Part shown: positions 1-6,802 of the stretch, in pieces | Layout: the number at the start of each line of letters is the position of its first letter | Position numbering within the stretch: the first letter of the stretch is position 1 | Assembly (NCBI GenBank): GCA_034433305.1 | Contig: DAOUAM010000109.1 | Location: 1-13,245, forward strand | Reading direction: 5' to 3' | Origin: DAOUAM01 sp034433305 | GTDB lineage: Bacteria; Chloroflexota; Dehalococcoidia; Lucifugimonadales; DAOUAM01 | DNA: 13,245 nt | The notes under the pieces: generated by a model | Told to the model about the DNA's origin: nothing | The model's input: only the letters and a program-made list of their open reading frames with translations | Database searches by the model: none | Made by a program: the position numbers and the translations under genes

Positions 1-183
1 TTATACATGGCAACCCTGGTAGCCATCAGGTATAACCCCAAGATAAGGGCCTTCTACAGCCGGCTAGTGGCGGCAGGCAAGGCCAAGAAGGTAGCGCTAA
101 CGGCCTGCATGCACAAGCTCCTGGTGGTGTTGAATGCGCTGCTCAAGCAAGACCGTCCCTGGAACCCTGCCTATACAAAGTGA
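1..183 (+). CDS. IS110-family transposase, C-terminal fragment (5' end outside window)
   Basis: An open frame runs from base 1 to a TGA at 181-183 and encodes about 60 residues with no start codon in view. The translation contains MATLVAIRYNPKIRAFY, then an AGKAKKVALTACMHKLL stretch and ends near RPWNPAY. This is the characteristic C-terminal end of the Transposase_20 (IS116/IS110/IS902) domain, which carries the catalytic serine of these DEDD/serine-type recombinases. IS110 enzymes insert their element using a bridge RNA and usually leave no long terminal inverted repeats. The N-terminal RuvC-like domain is cut off by the window edge, so whether the gene is intact cannot be judged. The stop lies only 44 nt from the convergent response-regulator stop, so the element end must be very close. 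Family assignment is firm. Confidence 0.85.
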   Translation, partial: LYMATLVAIRYNPKIRAFYSRLVAAGKAKKVALTACMHKLLVVLNALLKQDRPWNPAYTK

Positions 184-215
184 TTGACACCCAAGACAGT
201 TGCTCTCTATGGACC
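1..215 (+). mobile_element. Right part of an IS110-type insertion sequence (approximate end)
   Basis: The transposase tail at 1-183 implies an insertion sequence entering from the left edge. The bases just after the stop (TTGACACCCAAGACAG, from 184) resemble the short 3' non-coding tail that often follows IS110-family genes. The right boundary is therefore guessed at roughly 200-215, before the response-regulator stop at 228. IS110 elements lack diagnostic inverted repeats and target duplications, so the exact end cannot be set from one copy. Confidence 0.4.
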
Positions 216-227
216 ACGGCCACCTGC

Positions 228-923
228 TTAGCGGTCCTGGTCCACGAATTTGTAGCCGACTCCAGGCTCGGTCACGATGAGGCGAGGGTGTTCGGGGTCC
301 TTCTCCAGCTTGGAGCGCAGGCTGTCTATGTGCATCCTGAGCTGTTCCAGGTTGTCCACGTACTCACGGCCCCAGACCTTGGCCAGCAGCGTCCGGTATG
401 CCATGACGCGGTTGGGGTTCTTGACCAGGTGGTAAAGCAGACTGTACTCCACGGGAGGCAGCTTCACCTCCCGCCCGTTCAGCCGGATCTCGCGCCTGGA
501 GAAGTCTATCAGCAGGTCGCCACGGCGGTATGGCGGCTCGGAGACCTGGGCGGGCCTGGACTCGTAGCGCCGCAGCACGGCCCGGACGCGCGCCACCAGC
601 TCCAGGTGGTTGAAGGGCTTGGTAATGTAGTCGTCGGCGCCGGCCCTGAGGCCCGCTACCTTGTCTGTCTCGTTGGCCCGCGCCGTGAGCATTATGATGG
701 GCGCCTTGCTGAAGGCCCGGACCTGGCGGCACACCTCGAACCCGTCCACATCGGACAGCCCCACGTCCAGTATGATGACGTCCGGGGCCTCCTTCCTGGT
801 CATCTCTATTCCCTTCTTCCCGGTGCCCGCTGAAAGTACGACAGCACCAGGCCAGCGAACGCTAAAGGTAATAGCTATGATTTCGCAGATATCGGGCTCA
901 TCATCAATGACCAGGACCTTCAT
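228..923 (-). CDS. OmpR/PhoB-family response regulator
   Basis: A 231-residue DNA-binding regulator of a two-component system, cytoplasmic. The N-terminal receiver domain (about residues 1-118) has the acidic pair D7/D8, phosphoacceptor D53 in the ILDVGLSDVDG segment, T80 and K102 of the TKPF motif, so every residue needed for phosphorylation is present. The C-terminal winged helix (about 130-228) has the typical RREIRLNGREVKLPPVEY start, the recognition region around 183-206 and the GVGYKF hairpin end. The start ATG (complement of 921-923) is preceded by an AGAGGG ribosome site that lies inside the 3' end of the kinase gene. The gene overlaps the kinase by 20 nt, which suggests translational coupling and a cognate pair. 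KdpE-, MtrA- and PhoP-like regulators share this layout, so the target genes cannot be named. Confidence 0.95.
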   Translation of the reverse strand: MKVLVIDDEPDICEIIAITFSVRWPGAVVLSAGTGKKGIEMTRKEAPDVIILDVGLSDVDGFEVCRQVRAFSKAPIIMLTARANETDKVAGLRAGADDYITKPFNHLELVARVRAVLRRYESRPAQVSEPPYRRGDLLIDFSRREIRLNGREVKLPPVEYSLLYHLVKNPNRVMAYRTLLAKVWGREYVDNLEQLRMHIDSLRSKLEKDPEHPRLIVTEPGVGYKFVDQDR

Positions 924-2847
924 CAGGACCCTCTATTGGCAGAGAGAAAACGAACCTGGCTCCGCCGGTGGGGCTGTCCTCGACCCTGATATTTCCACCG
1001 TGGAGTTCCACCAGTGACCGGGAGATGGCCAGGCCAAGCCCGCTGCCTGGGACGACCGAGTCCGCACGGCTCTGGATGCGATAAAAAGGCTCGAAGATGC
1101 GCTGGCGCTCCTCCATGGGTATCCCAGGGCCGGAGTCGCTGACGGAGAAGACCATGCGGTCGCCTTGCTGCTCTACCGCCAGCGCGATCTCGGTCTCCGC
1201 CGGAGCGTAATTGCGGGCGTTGGTCAGCAGGTTCACCAGCACCTGGGAAAGCCGCTGCCTGTCCGCGAGCACCGGCGGCAGGTCCGAGAGCACCGATACA
1301 ACCAGCGTCTGCTCCTTCTGTTGCATCAAGGGAGCGACCAGGCTGCAAGCCTCGGCCACCAGGGAGTTTACCTCCACCCTTTCGAGGTTAAGGGTCAGCG
1401 TGGCATTCTCCAGGTTGGCCATGTCCACGATGTTGGCCACCAGGGTAGTCTGCCGTGCCGCGTTGCGGGAGATGCTCTGAAGCAGTCGCCTGAAGTACTC
1501 GCTGCCCGGCTCAATGCTAGGCTCCTCCAGCAGCAAGTCCGTGGCAGCCTTGAGCGATGTCAGGGACGTCCTCAGCTCATGTGAAAGATTATACAGGATG
1601 CGGGACTTGAAACGCGTTAGCTCGTCCAGGCGCTGCATCTGGTCCCGCTCCCGGGTGTAAAGGCGGACGTTCTCTATGGCCACGGACGCCTGGGCAGCCA
1701 GCAGCGACAGCCTGCGCTCGTCATCGCCCGTGAACATATTGTCACGAGATGCCGACAGGACGACAATGGCGCCTAGAATAGCGTCCTGGTAGCGCAGGGG
1801 CGCCACCAGCATGTTGCGGACCCCCAGCCGCGCTGCTGCCTCCCTGTCCACCAGCACCTCTGGCGGGGCCGATGGAACGTCGTTGATGCGTATGACCCTG
1901 CCATCCCGCACCAGGTCCGACCCCAGCAGGGAGGCCTGATCGGTGGCCTGCAGCCGCTCCACCGCGGCCAGCGCCGGCTGAAAATAGCTGGCTGTCACGC
2001 GCAGCGCCCCCGTCTCCGGGTCCAGGAGCAGGAGCATGCAGCCGTCAGCGCGCAGGCACTTGGCCACGCAGTCCACCGTTGCCTGCTGCGTCTTGTCCGG
2101 CTCCAGCGGGTAGGTCATGGACGCGGCAAGCTCCTGGTAGGAGGTCAGGTCCCTCAGCGCCTCCTGGTAGCGGCTGGACAGGGTGCTGACCACCAGCCCA
2201 TGGGCAAGCTGAGAGCCCAGCAACTCCATGAGCTTGAGGTCTCGGCCTGTGAAGCGCCGAGGCCTGAGGGCCGTCAGGCATGCCGCGCCCATATGCCCGA
2301 GGTCGGACGCCTCCAGCGGCACCAGGACAAACATCCCCCCACCCATCGCCTTCAACGCGGCCTGCTGGGCAGGCGTCAGGTCCGAAGGGTACCTGGCCAC
2401 CGCGGCATGGGATGCCTCCTCCATCAGGCGCTGGACAGCTTCCCTGTGCTCGTCGGGCAGGCTGCTCCCGGGGACTACCTGGAACTGCCCAGCCCTCTGG
2501 GCTTCGTCCCTGAGCCAGCACGCTACTGGCTGGAGCCCGAAGAGCCGCTTCAGGGTGTCGCCAAATGCGCTGAGAATGGAGTCCCTGGAGCGGGCCGAGG
2601 CCGCAATCAGCGATAGCTCCAGCAGGGCCTCGGTGGTGTTGGCCATGCCGATGGCGCTGGAGAAGACAAAGTGGACAATGACCAGGGCGGTGGCTGTTAG
2701 CAGCAGCCATAGGACTACATAGTAGCCGGCCGGGTACGTCCCCGCAGGCGTGAAGAGGCGGGAGACTCCCAGGGCCGCCGCGATTGCAAGTCCAGTAGCT
2801 ATGGTTATCCACGGGCGCTGGCGCTTCAACTGTGCTATGGTATTCAT
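904..2847 (-). CDS. Membrane GAF-domain sensor histidine kinase
   Basis: A 647-residue sensor kinase, the likely partner of the overlapping response regulator. Two hydrophobic segments at about 13-33 and 42-67, with almost no loop between them, anchor it in the membrane. Two GAF-like sensor regions follow (about 75-215 and 245-395), then a linker and HisKA domain (about 411-480) with phospho-acceptor H423 in LSHELRTSL, and a HATPase_c domain (about 525-640). The ATPase domain shows an N-box (VNLLTNARNYAP, 538-549), G1 box DSGPGIP (571-577), F box FEPFYR (585-590) and G2 box GSGLGLAIS (601-609), all intact. The H-box proline usually found after HELRT is serine here. With no extracellular domain of any size, the signal is probably cytoplasmic or membrane-borne and read by the GAF domains; the ligand is unknown. 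The ribosome site before the ATG is weak. Confidence 0.95.
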   Translation of the reverse strand: MNTIAQLKRQRPWITIATGLAIAAALGVSRLFTPAGTYPAGYYVVLWLLLTATALVIVHFVFSSAIGMANTTEALLELSLIAASARSRDSILSAFGDTLKRLFGLQPVACWLRDEAQRAGQFQVVPGSSLPDEHREAVQRLMEEASHAAVARYPSDLTPAQQAALKAMGGGMFVLVPLEASDLGHMGAACLTALRPRRFTGRDLKLMELLGSQLAHGLVVSTLSSRYQEALRDLTSYQELAASMTYPLEPDKTQQATVDCVAKCLRADGCMLLLLDPETGALRVTASYFQPALAAVERLQATDQASLLGSDLVRDGRVIRINDVPSAPPEVLVDREAAARLGVRNMLVAPLRYQDAILGAIVVLSASRDNMFTGDDERRLSLLAAQASVAIENVRLYTRERDQMQRLDELTRFKSRILYNLSHELRTSLTSLKAATDLLLEEPSIEPGSEYFRRLLQSISRNAARQTTLVANIVDMANLENATLTLNLERVEVNSLVAEACSLVAPLMQQKEQTLVVSVLSDLPPVLADRQRLSQVLVNLLTNARNYAPAETEIALAVEQQGDRMVFSVSDSGPGIPMEERQRIFEPFYRIQSRADSVVPGSGLGLAISRSLVELHGGNIRVEDSPTGGARFVFSLPIEGPDEGPGH

Positions 2848-3343
2848 GTTTCAGCCACGAGAGAGTCTGGTGCGCTCAGCCTTGTCGGGCCAGGTACCTG
2901 GACCTGCTCCATTCGGCCTGGACCAGGCTGGCACGCGCTGGCCTTTCGTCTAGCAATGTCGGCCCCGGGTTGCCCTGCTGCTTCTGTCTCTATTACGTAA
3001 CAAGGCCTGGACAGGTATCAAGCAAGTGCCTGTAAAACTCTCCCACCGGCGTTCCAGTCCTGGCCACGCCCGGAGGTATCCGAGATAGCTCTCTTACTAT
3101 ATGGACAAACTTTAAAAGTGCTGGCCGAAGACCTGGTGCCTGGCCGTCTATGCAGCCTCCAGCGGCGTCCTCTGTACTAGATTACAATGGTGGGTAATTA
3201 GTCGCAAGATGCCGCCGCTGGCCTGTGTGGCCCTTTACAGCAGCTAGCTGAATTGTGTACTTTCTCTGGCGACGACGGGCTACCGGCCGGCCAGTGCCGG
3301 GCGCTGGAGCGGCCAGGGGCCATACCTGGTACGGAGACGTGGC
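2848..3343. other. Divergent intergenic region, no gene recognised
   Basis: These 496 bases separate the leftward kinase from the rightward flavoprotein. Open frames here are short or are tails of frames shadowing the neighbours, and none has a good ribosome site. The stretch around 3085-3120 (TATATGGACAAACTTTAAAAG) and the one around 3165-3200 are distinctly more AT-rich than the surroundings and are the likeliest places for promoters, but I could not find a well-spaced -35/-10 pair on either strand. TTACGTAA at 2993-3000 is a perfect 8-bp palindrome and a possible operator half. The flavoprotein's ribosome site is GGAG at 3333-3336. Confidence 0.5.
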
Positions 3344-4831
3344 ATGGTAAGCGGTAAGCGGTACGACGTCATAGTAGTGGGCGCGGGCAACGCGGCCCTG
3401 AATGCGGCGCTGGCCGCACTGGAGCACGGCGCTTCGGTGCTGGTGCTGGAGCGCGCGCCCGTTTACCTGCGTGGCGGCAACTCCTACTTCACGGGCGGCA
3501 TGTTCAGGTTTGCCTATAACGGCCTCGACGACGTGCTGGCCCTGGTGCCCGAGGTCTCGGAGGACGAGAGGAAGTCCATTGACGTTGGCAGCTACCCCGA
3601 GGCGACCTACTACTCCGATATCATGCGGGTCACCGAGGGGCTGGCCGACCCGGAACTGGCACACATCCTGGTGTCCCGGTCTTACGACACCATGCGCTGG
3701 ATGAGGGACCGGGGCATGCGCTGGGTCCTGGCCTACGGCCGGCAGGCCTTCAAGCACGGCGACGTCTTCCGGTTCTGGGGCGGCCTGGTGCTGGAGGCCG
3801 TGGGCGCGGGCAAGGGCCACTCGGACCGCCAGTTCCAGCTTGTGGAGCGCACCGGCGGGCATATCCTCTACGACACCAGGGCCACCAGGCTGCTGACCGA
3901 CCGGCGCGGCCGCGTCGTCGGTGTCACGCTCCGTGGGCCTGACGGCTTCCAGGATGTCTCGGCGAAAGCTATCGTGCTGGCCTGCGGCGGCTTCGAGGCC
4001 AACGCCGAGATGCGCACCCGCTACCTGGGGCCGGGCTGGGAGCTTGCCAAGGTGCGCGGCACCAGGTTCAACACCGGCGACGGCATCCGCATGGCCCTGG
4101 ACGTGGGCGCTCAGCCCTACGGCCACTGGAGCGGCTGCCACGCCGTGGCCTGGGACCTCAACGCCCCGCCCTACGGCGACAGGAACATCGCCGACCTCTT
4201 CCAGAAGCACTCCTACCAGTTCGGACTCATCGTTAACATCCATGGCAAGCGCTTCGTGGACGAGGGGGCCGACTTCCGCAACTACACCTACGCCAGGTAC
4301 GGGCGCGAGGTCCTCTTCCAGCCCCAGCGCGTCGCCTTCCAGCTCTTCGACGACAAGGTGAGGCACCTGCTGCGGGACGAGTACTTCATTCCTCAGGCGT
4401 CGGTGGTCAAGGCCAGCACCATAGAGGAACTGGCCGAGGGCCTGGGTATAGACCGGGAGGGCCTGGTAAGGACCGTCCGGGAGTTCAACGCCGCCGTCCA
4501 GGACGGGCCATTCAATCCTACTATACTGGACGGCAAAGGCACGCGGGGCATAGACCCGCCCAAGTCCAACTGGGCGCAGCCCCTGGACACGCCGCCCTAC
4601 CTGGGCTACGCCGTCACCTGCGGCATCACCTTCACCTTTGGAGGGCTTAAGGTCAACAGCCGTGGCCAGGTCATGGACACGGACGACCGCCCCATCCCCG
4701 GCCTCTACGCCGCCGGCGAGATCGTGGGCGGGCTGTTCTACAACAATTACCCTGGCGGCGCCGGGCTGATGGCCGGGGCCGTCTTTGGCAAGCTCGCGGG
4801 CACCAGCGCGGCCCAGGACGCCAGGAGCTGA
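3344..4831 (+). CDS. tcuA: FAD-dependent dehydrogenase, tricarballylate dehydrogenase (TcuA)-like
   Basis: A 495-residue soluble flavoprotein of the fumarate reductase/succinate dehydrogenase flavoprotein superfamily. The N-terminal Rossmann motif is VVGAGNAALNAA (about 11-22), with acidic E36 closing the ADP-binding fold. RGGNSYFTGGMFRF (43-56) and the central CGGFEANAEMRTRYLG segment are features I associate with TcuA-type proteins, and the C-terminal FAD-binding motif GLYAAGEIVGG starts near 453. TcuA oxidises tricarballylate to cis-aconitate in Salmonella and needs the electron-transfer protein TcuB, but no TcuB or transporter is visible here, so the true substrate may be another carboxylic acid or ketosteroid-like compound. 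In fumarate reductases a catalytic histidine precedes the (T)MGG motif; here the corresponding stretch reads TFTFGG, so fumarate reduction is unlikely. GGAG at 3333-3336 supports the ATG. The lipoprotein gene follows after 28 nt. Family is firm, substrate is not. Confidence 0.85.
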   Translation: MVSGKRYDVIVVGAGNAALNAALAALEHGASVLVLERAPVYLRGGNSYFTGGMFRFAYNGLDDVLALVPEVSEDERKSIDVGSYPEATYYSDIMRVTEGLADPELAHILVSRSYDTMRWMRDRGMRWVLAYGRQAFKHGDVFRFWGGLVLEAVGAGKGHSDRQFQLVERTGGHILYDTRATRLLTDRRGRVVGVTLRGPDGFQDVSAKAIVLACGGFEANAEMRTRYLGPGWELAKVRGTRFNTGDGIRMALDVGAQPYGHWSGCHAVAWDLNAPPYGDRNIADLFQKHSYQFGLIVNIHGKRFVDEGADFRNYTYARYGREVLFQPQRVAFQLFDDKVRHLLRDEYFIPQASVVKASTIEELAEGLGIDREGLVRTVREFNAAVQDGPFNPTILDGKGTRGIDPPKSNWAQPLDTPPYLGYAVTCGITFTFGGLKVNSRGQVMDTDDRPIPGLYAAGEIVGGLFYNNYPGGAGLMAGAVFGKLAGTSAAQDARS

Positions 4832-4859
4832 CGCCTGAGAGCAACGTGCGAGGAGATAC

Positions 4860-5312
4860 ATGCGTTCAGGACTGCTCATGTTTCTGATGGCAACAGTGCT
4901 GGCGGTGGCCTGCTACGGGCCGTCGCCGACGCCGACTCCGCGCCCACCCACGCCGACGCCGCCAGCCTTCGAGTCTGGCGTGCTGGCCACCTTCGACGTG
5001 GACGGCGAGCGCTTCCGCGTGTGGGTGTCCAACCCGCAGACCGTACAGCAGGTCCTGGACCTGCAGCAGGGACGCAGCAACGCCCACATCCCCAACGGGC
5101 GCATCCTGCGAGGCCCTGGCAGGAACGACCACAACGCGCCCTGGAGCTGGCACCTGGACCCCGAGGACATCGCCATGGCCGATGTGACTATCGAGCTATG
5201 CGATGGCAGGCCCTCCTACGTGGAGGACAACCTTGATGAGTTCGTGGACACCGTGCAGCGCTACTGCCCGTGGGGTGCCAGCCTGGTGGAAGTGCAGCGC
5301 TTTGGACGCTAG
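4860..5312 (+). CDS. Small secreted lipoprotein with BP74-like domain
   Basis: A 150-residue exported protein. A short basic-hydrophobic signal (about 1-17) ends in LAVAC with C18 as the likely lipidated cysteine. A proline/threonine-rich tether follows (PSPTPTPRPPTPTPP, 21-35), then one compact domain (about 40-148). That domain begins ATFDVDGERFRVWV, continues through HIPNGRILRG and the tryptophan-rich WSWHLDPEDI, and ends with IELCDGRPSYVED and RYCPWG. This pattern matches the BP74-type domain first described in a Dictyostelium protein and common as small secreted bacterial proteins; biochemical function is unknown. C114 and C136 could form a disulfide after export. AGGAG at 4851-4855, 4 nt before the ATG, fixes the start. 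It sits between the flavoprotein and phosphofructokinase genes on the same strand, but no functional link to either can be argued. Confidence 0.85.
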   Translation: MRSGLLMFLMATVLAVACYGPSPTPTPRPPTPTPPAFESGVLATFDVDGERFRVWVSNPQTVQQVLDLQQGRSNAHIPNGRILRGPGRNDHNAPWSWHLDPEDIAMADVTIELCDGRPSYVEDNLDEFVDTVQRYCPWGASLVEVQRFGR

Positions 5313-5348
5313 CGCCAGCCGCCCAGGGCCACGGAGGACCATCAGCCT

Positions 5349-6557
5349 ATGGCAGCGCCTGTAAGGGGCAACGCCCTGGTGATGCAGTCGGGCGGGTGCA
5401 CGCCCGTGCTGAACCGCAGCCTTGCCGGCGTGGCGCTGGAGTCGGCCCAGCGGGGCGCCTTCGGCGAGCTGTATGGCGCAGTCCACGGCCTGGAGGGCCT
5501 GCTAAGGGGCGAGCTGCTGCCCCTGGGACGCCTCTCCCGCCGGCAGTGGGCCAGGATAGGCAACACCCCGGCGGCCGCCCTGGGCTCGGCCCGGCGCAAG
5601 CTGAGGCCGGAGGACGTGCCGGCGGTCCTGGAGGCGCTGGACAGGCATGACATCCGTTACTGCTTCATCATCGGCGGCAACGACTCGGCGGACACGGGCC
5701 ACCGGCTGGAGGAAGCTTCCAGGGACGCCGGCAGGCCACTGGTGGTGGTCAACGTCCCCAAGACCATTGACAACGACCTGGTGCTGACGGACCACTCGCC
5801 GGGCTATGGCAGCGCGGCCCGCTTCGTGGCGCTGGCCACCATGGGCGCCGGCCGTGACGCCGAGGCCATGGGCAGGGCCGCGCCCATCACCGTCATCGAG
5901 GTCATGGGCCGGGACGCTGGCTGGCTGGCGGCCTCGGCGGCCCTGGGCAAGGGCGAGGAGCGGGACGCGCCCCACGTCATCTGCGTGCCCGAGGTGCCCG
6001 TGGACGAGGAGCGTTTCCTGGCGCTCATGGAGACTGCGTGCGCTCGCTTCGGCTTCGCCGTCGCCGTCATCGCCGAGAACGCCCGAGGCACGTCGGGCGT
6101 CCTGGGCGGACAGCGGGAGCCGTGGTACGTGGACGACTTCGGCCATCCCTACTTCGACGGCCCTGGCCGCTACCTGTCGGGCCTGCTGGCCCGGCGGCTC
6201 AAGGTGCGGGCCAGGTACGAGAAGCCGGGCACCATTCAGCGCTCCATGGTGGCCTGCCTGTCCCGCGCCGACGTGGCGGAGGCCGAGATGGCCGGCCGCG
6301 CCGCCGTCCGCTACGCCCTGGAGGGCCACAGCGGCCATATGGTGACGCTGGTGCGCGCGCCAGGCCCGGCCTACGCCTGCACCACCGGCCTCGCCCCGCT
6401 GGAGCAGGTCGCCAACAGGGTGAAGCCCATGCCGGCGGAGTACCTGGACACGTCTGGCTACTTCGTGACGCCGGCGTTCCTCGAGTATGCCAGGCCCCTC
6501 ATTGGCAGCCCGCTGCCCAGGTTTGGCCGGGTCCCGGGCTTGCGGCGCACTTCCTGA
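5349..6557 (+). CDS. Pyrophosphate-type 6-phosphofructokinase
   Basis: A 402-residue cytoplasmic PfkA-superfamily enzyme that phosphorylates fructose-6-phosphate to fructose-1,6-bisphosphate. The phosphoryl-donor loop reads GGND (109-112) and the catalytic loop PKTIDND (137-143, catalytic base D141). The aspartate after GGN and the lysine in PKTIDND correspond to positions 104 and 124 of the E. coli enzyme, where glycines mark ATP users and Asp+Lys mark pyrophosphate (PPi) users, so PPi is the predicted donor and the reaction would be reversible. QSGGCTPVLN (13-22), MGRDAGW (186-192) and PEVPVDEE (214-221) are further conserved blocks of the fold. Length is at the long end for the short-type family. 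GGAGG at 5333-5337 lies 11 nt before the ATG, and the gene starts 36 nt after the lipoprotein stop. No terminator separates its stop from the riboswitch, whose terminator may also end this transcript. Confidence 0.92.
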   Translation: MAAPVRGNALVMQSGGCTPVLNRSLAGVALESAQRGAFGELYGAVHGLEGLLRGELLPLGRLSRRQWARIGNTPAAALGSARRKLRPEDVPAVLEALDRHDIRYCFIIGGNDSADTGHRLEEASRDAGRPLVVVNVPKTIDNDLVLTDHSPGYGSAARFVALATMGAGRDAEAMGRAAPITVIEVMGRDAGWLAASAALGKGEERDAPHVICVPEVPVDEERFLALMETACARFGFAVAVIAENARGTSGVLGGQREPWYVDDFGHPYFDGPGRYLSGLLARRLKVRARYEKPGTIQRSMVACLSRADVAEAEMAGRAAVRYALEGHSGHMVTLVRAPGPAYACTTGLAPLEQVANRVKPMPAEYLDTSGYFVTPAFLEYARPLIGSPLPRFGRVPGLRRTS

Positions 6558-6563
6558 CTTCCC

Positions 6564-6592
6564 TTGACACCCGGGGTACCCCATAGTAGCAT
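6564..6592 (+). promoter_or_regulatory. Sigma-70-type promoter for the riboswitch/mtnA transcript
   Basis: A perfect -35 box TTGACA (6564-6569) is followed, with 17-nt spacing, by TAGCAT (6587-6592), which keeps the key T1, A2 and T6 of the -10 consensus. The predicted start, near 6599, is about 20 nt before helix P1 of the riboswitch. The -35 box begins 6 nt after the phosphofructokinase stop. The spacer contains the perfect palindrome GGGGTACCCC (6573-6582). Confidence 0.7.
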
Positions 6593-6621
6593 TATTGCAG
6601 GCCCAACCAATTGAATAGGAC

Positions 6622-6730
<109 letters not shown>

Positions 6731-6740
<10 letters not shown>

Positions 6741-6772
6741 AGCTCCTTAGTCAGGAAAAACTTCTCTCATCT
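6731..6772 (+). promoter_or_regulatory. Antiterminator of the SAM-I riboswitch
   Basis: AGATGAGAG (6731-6739), the 3' strand of aptamer helix P1, is perfectly complementary over 9 nt to CTCTCATCT (6764-6772), which spans the end of the terminator's 5' arm and most of its loop. Without SAM this alternative helix should form and disrupt the terminator. With SAM, P1 captures 6732-6740 and frees the terminator to fold. Confidence 0.85.
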
Positions 6773-6788
6773 GGAGAAGTTTTTTTTT
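6756..6788 (+). terminator. Intrinsic terminator of the SAM-I riboswitch
   Basis: The stem AAAAACTTCTC (6756-6766) pairs perfectly with GAGAAGTTTTT (6774-6784) around a 7-nt loop, and the T run continues without a break from 6780 to 6788. The mtnA ribosome site GGAGAG (6789-6794) begins immediately after the T run, so termination stops just short of it. The same hairpin probably also ends read-through from the phosphofructokinase gene. Confidence 0.93.
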
Positions 6789-6802
6789 GGAGAGAATTCC
6801 CC

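Noticed and set aside
210..244. Inverted repeat TGGACCA/TGGTCCA near the response-regulator stop as a terminator
   Set aside because: The arms are only 7 bp with a 21-nt loop and there is no T run on either strand.
3085..3120. AT-rich stretch as a promoter for the kinase or flavoprotein
   Set aside because: TATAGT (minus strand) is present, but no acceptable -35 box lies 16-18 nt away, so it was not called.
3182..4879. 565-codon open frame on the minus strand
   Set aside because: It lies antisense to the flavoprotein, has low-complexity Val/Gly/Ala/His-rich sequence with no domain, and is a GC-bias shadow frame.
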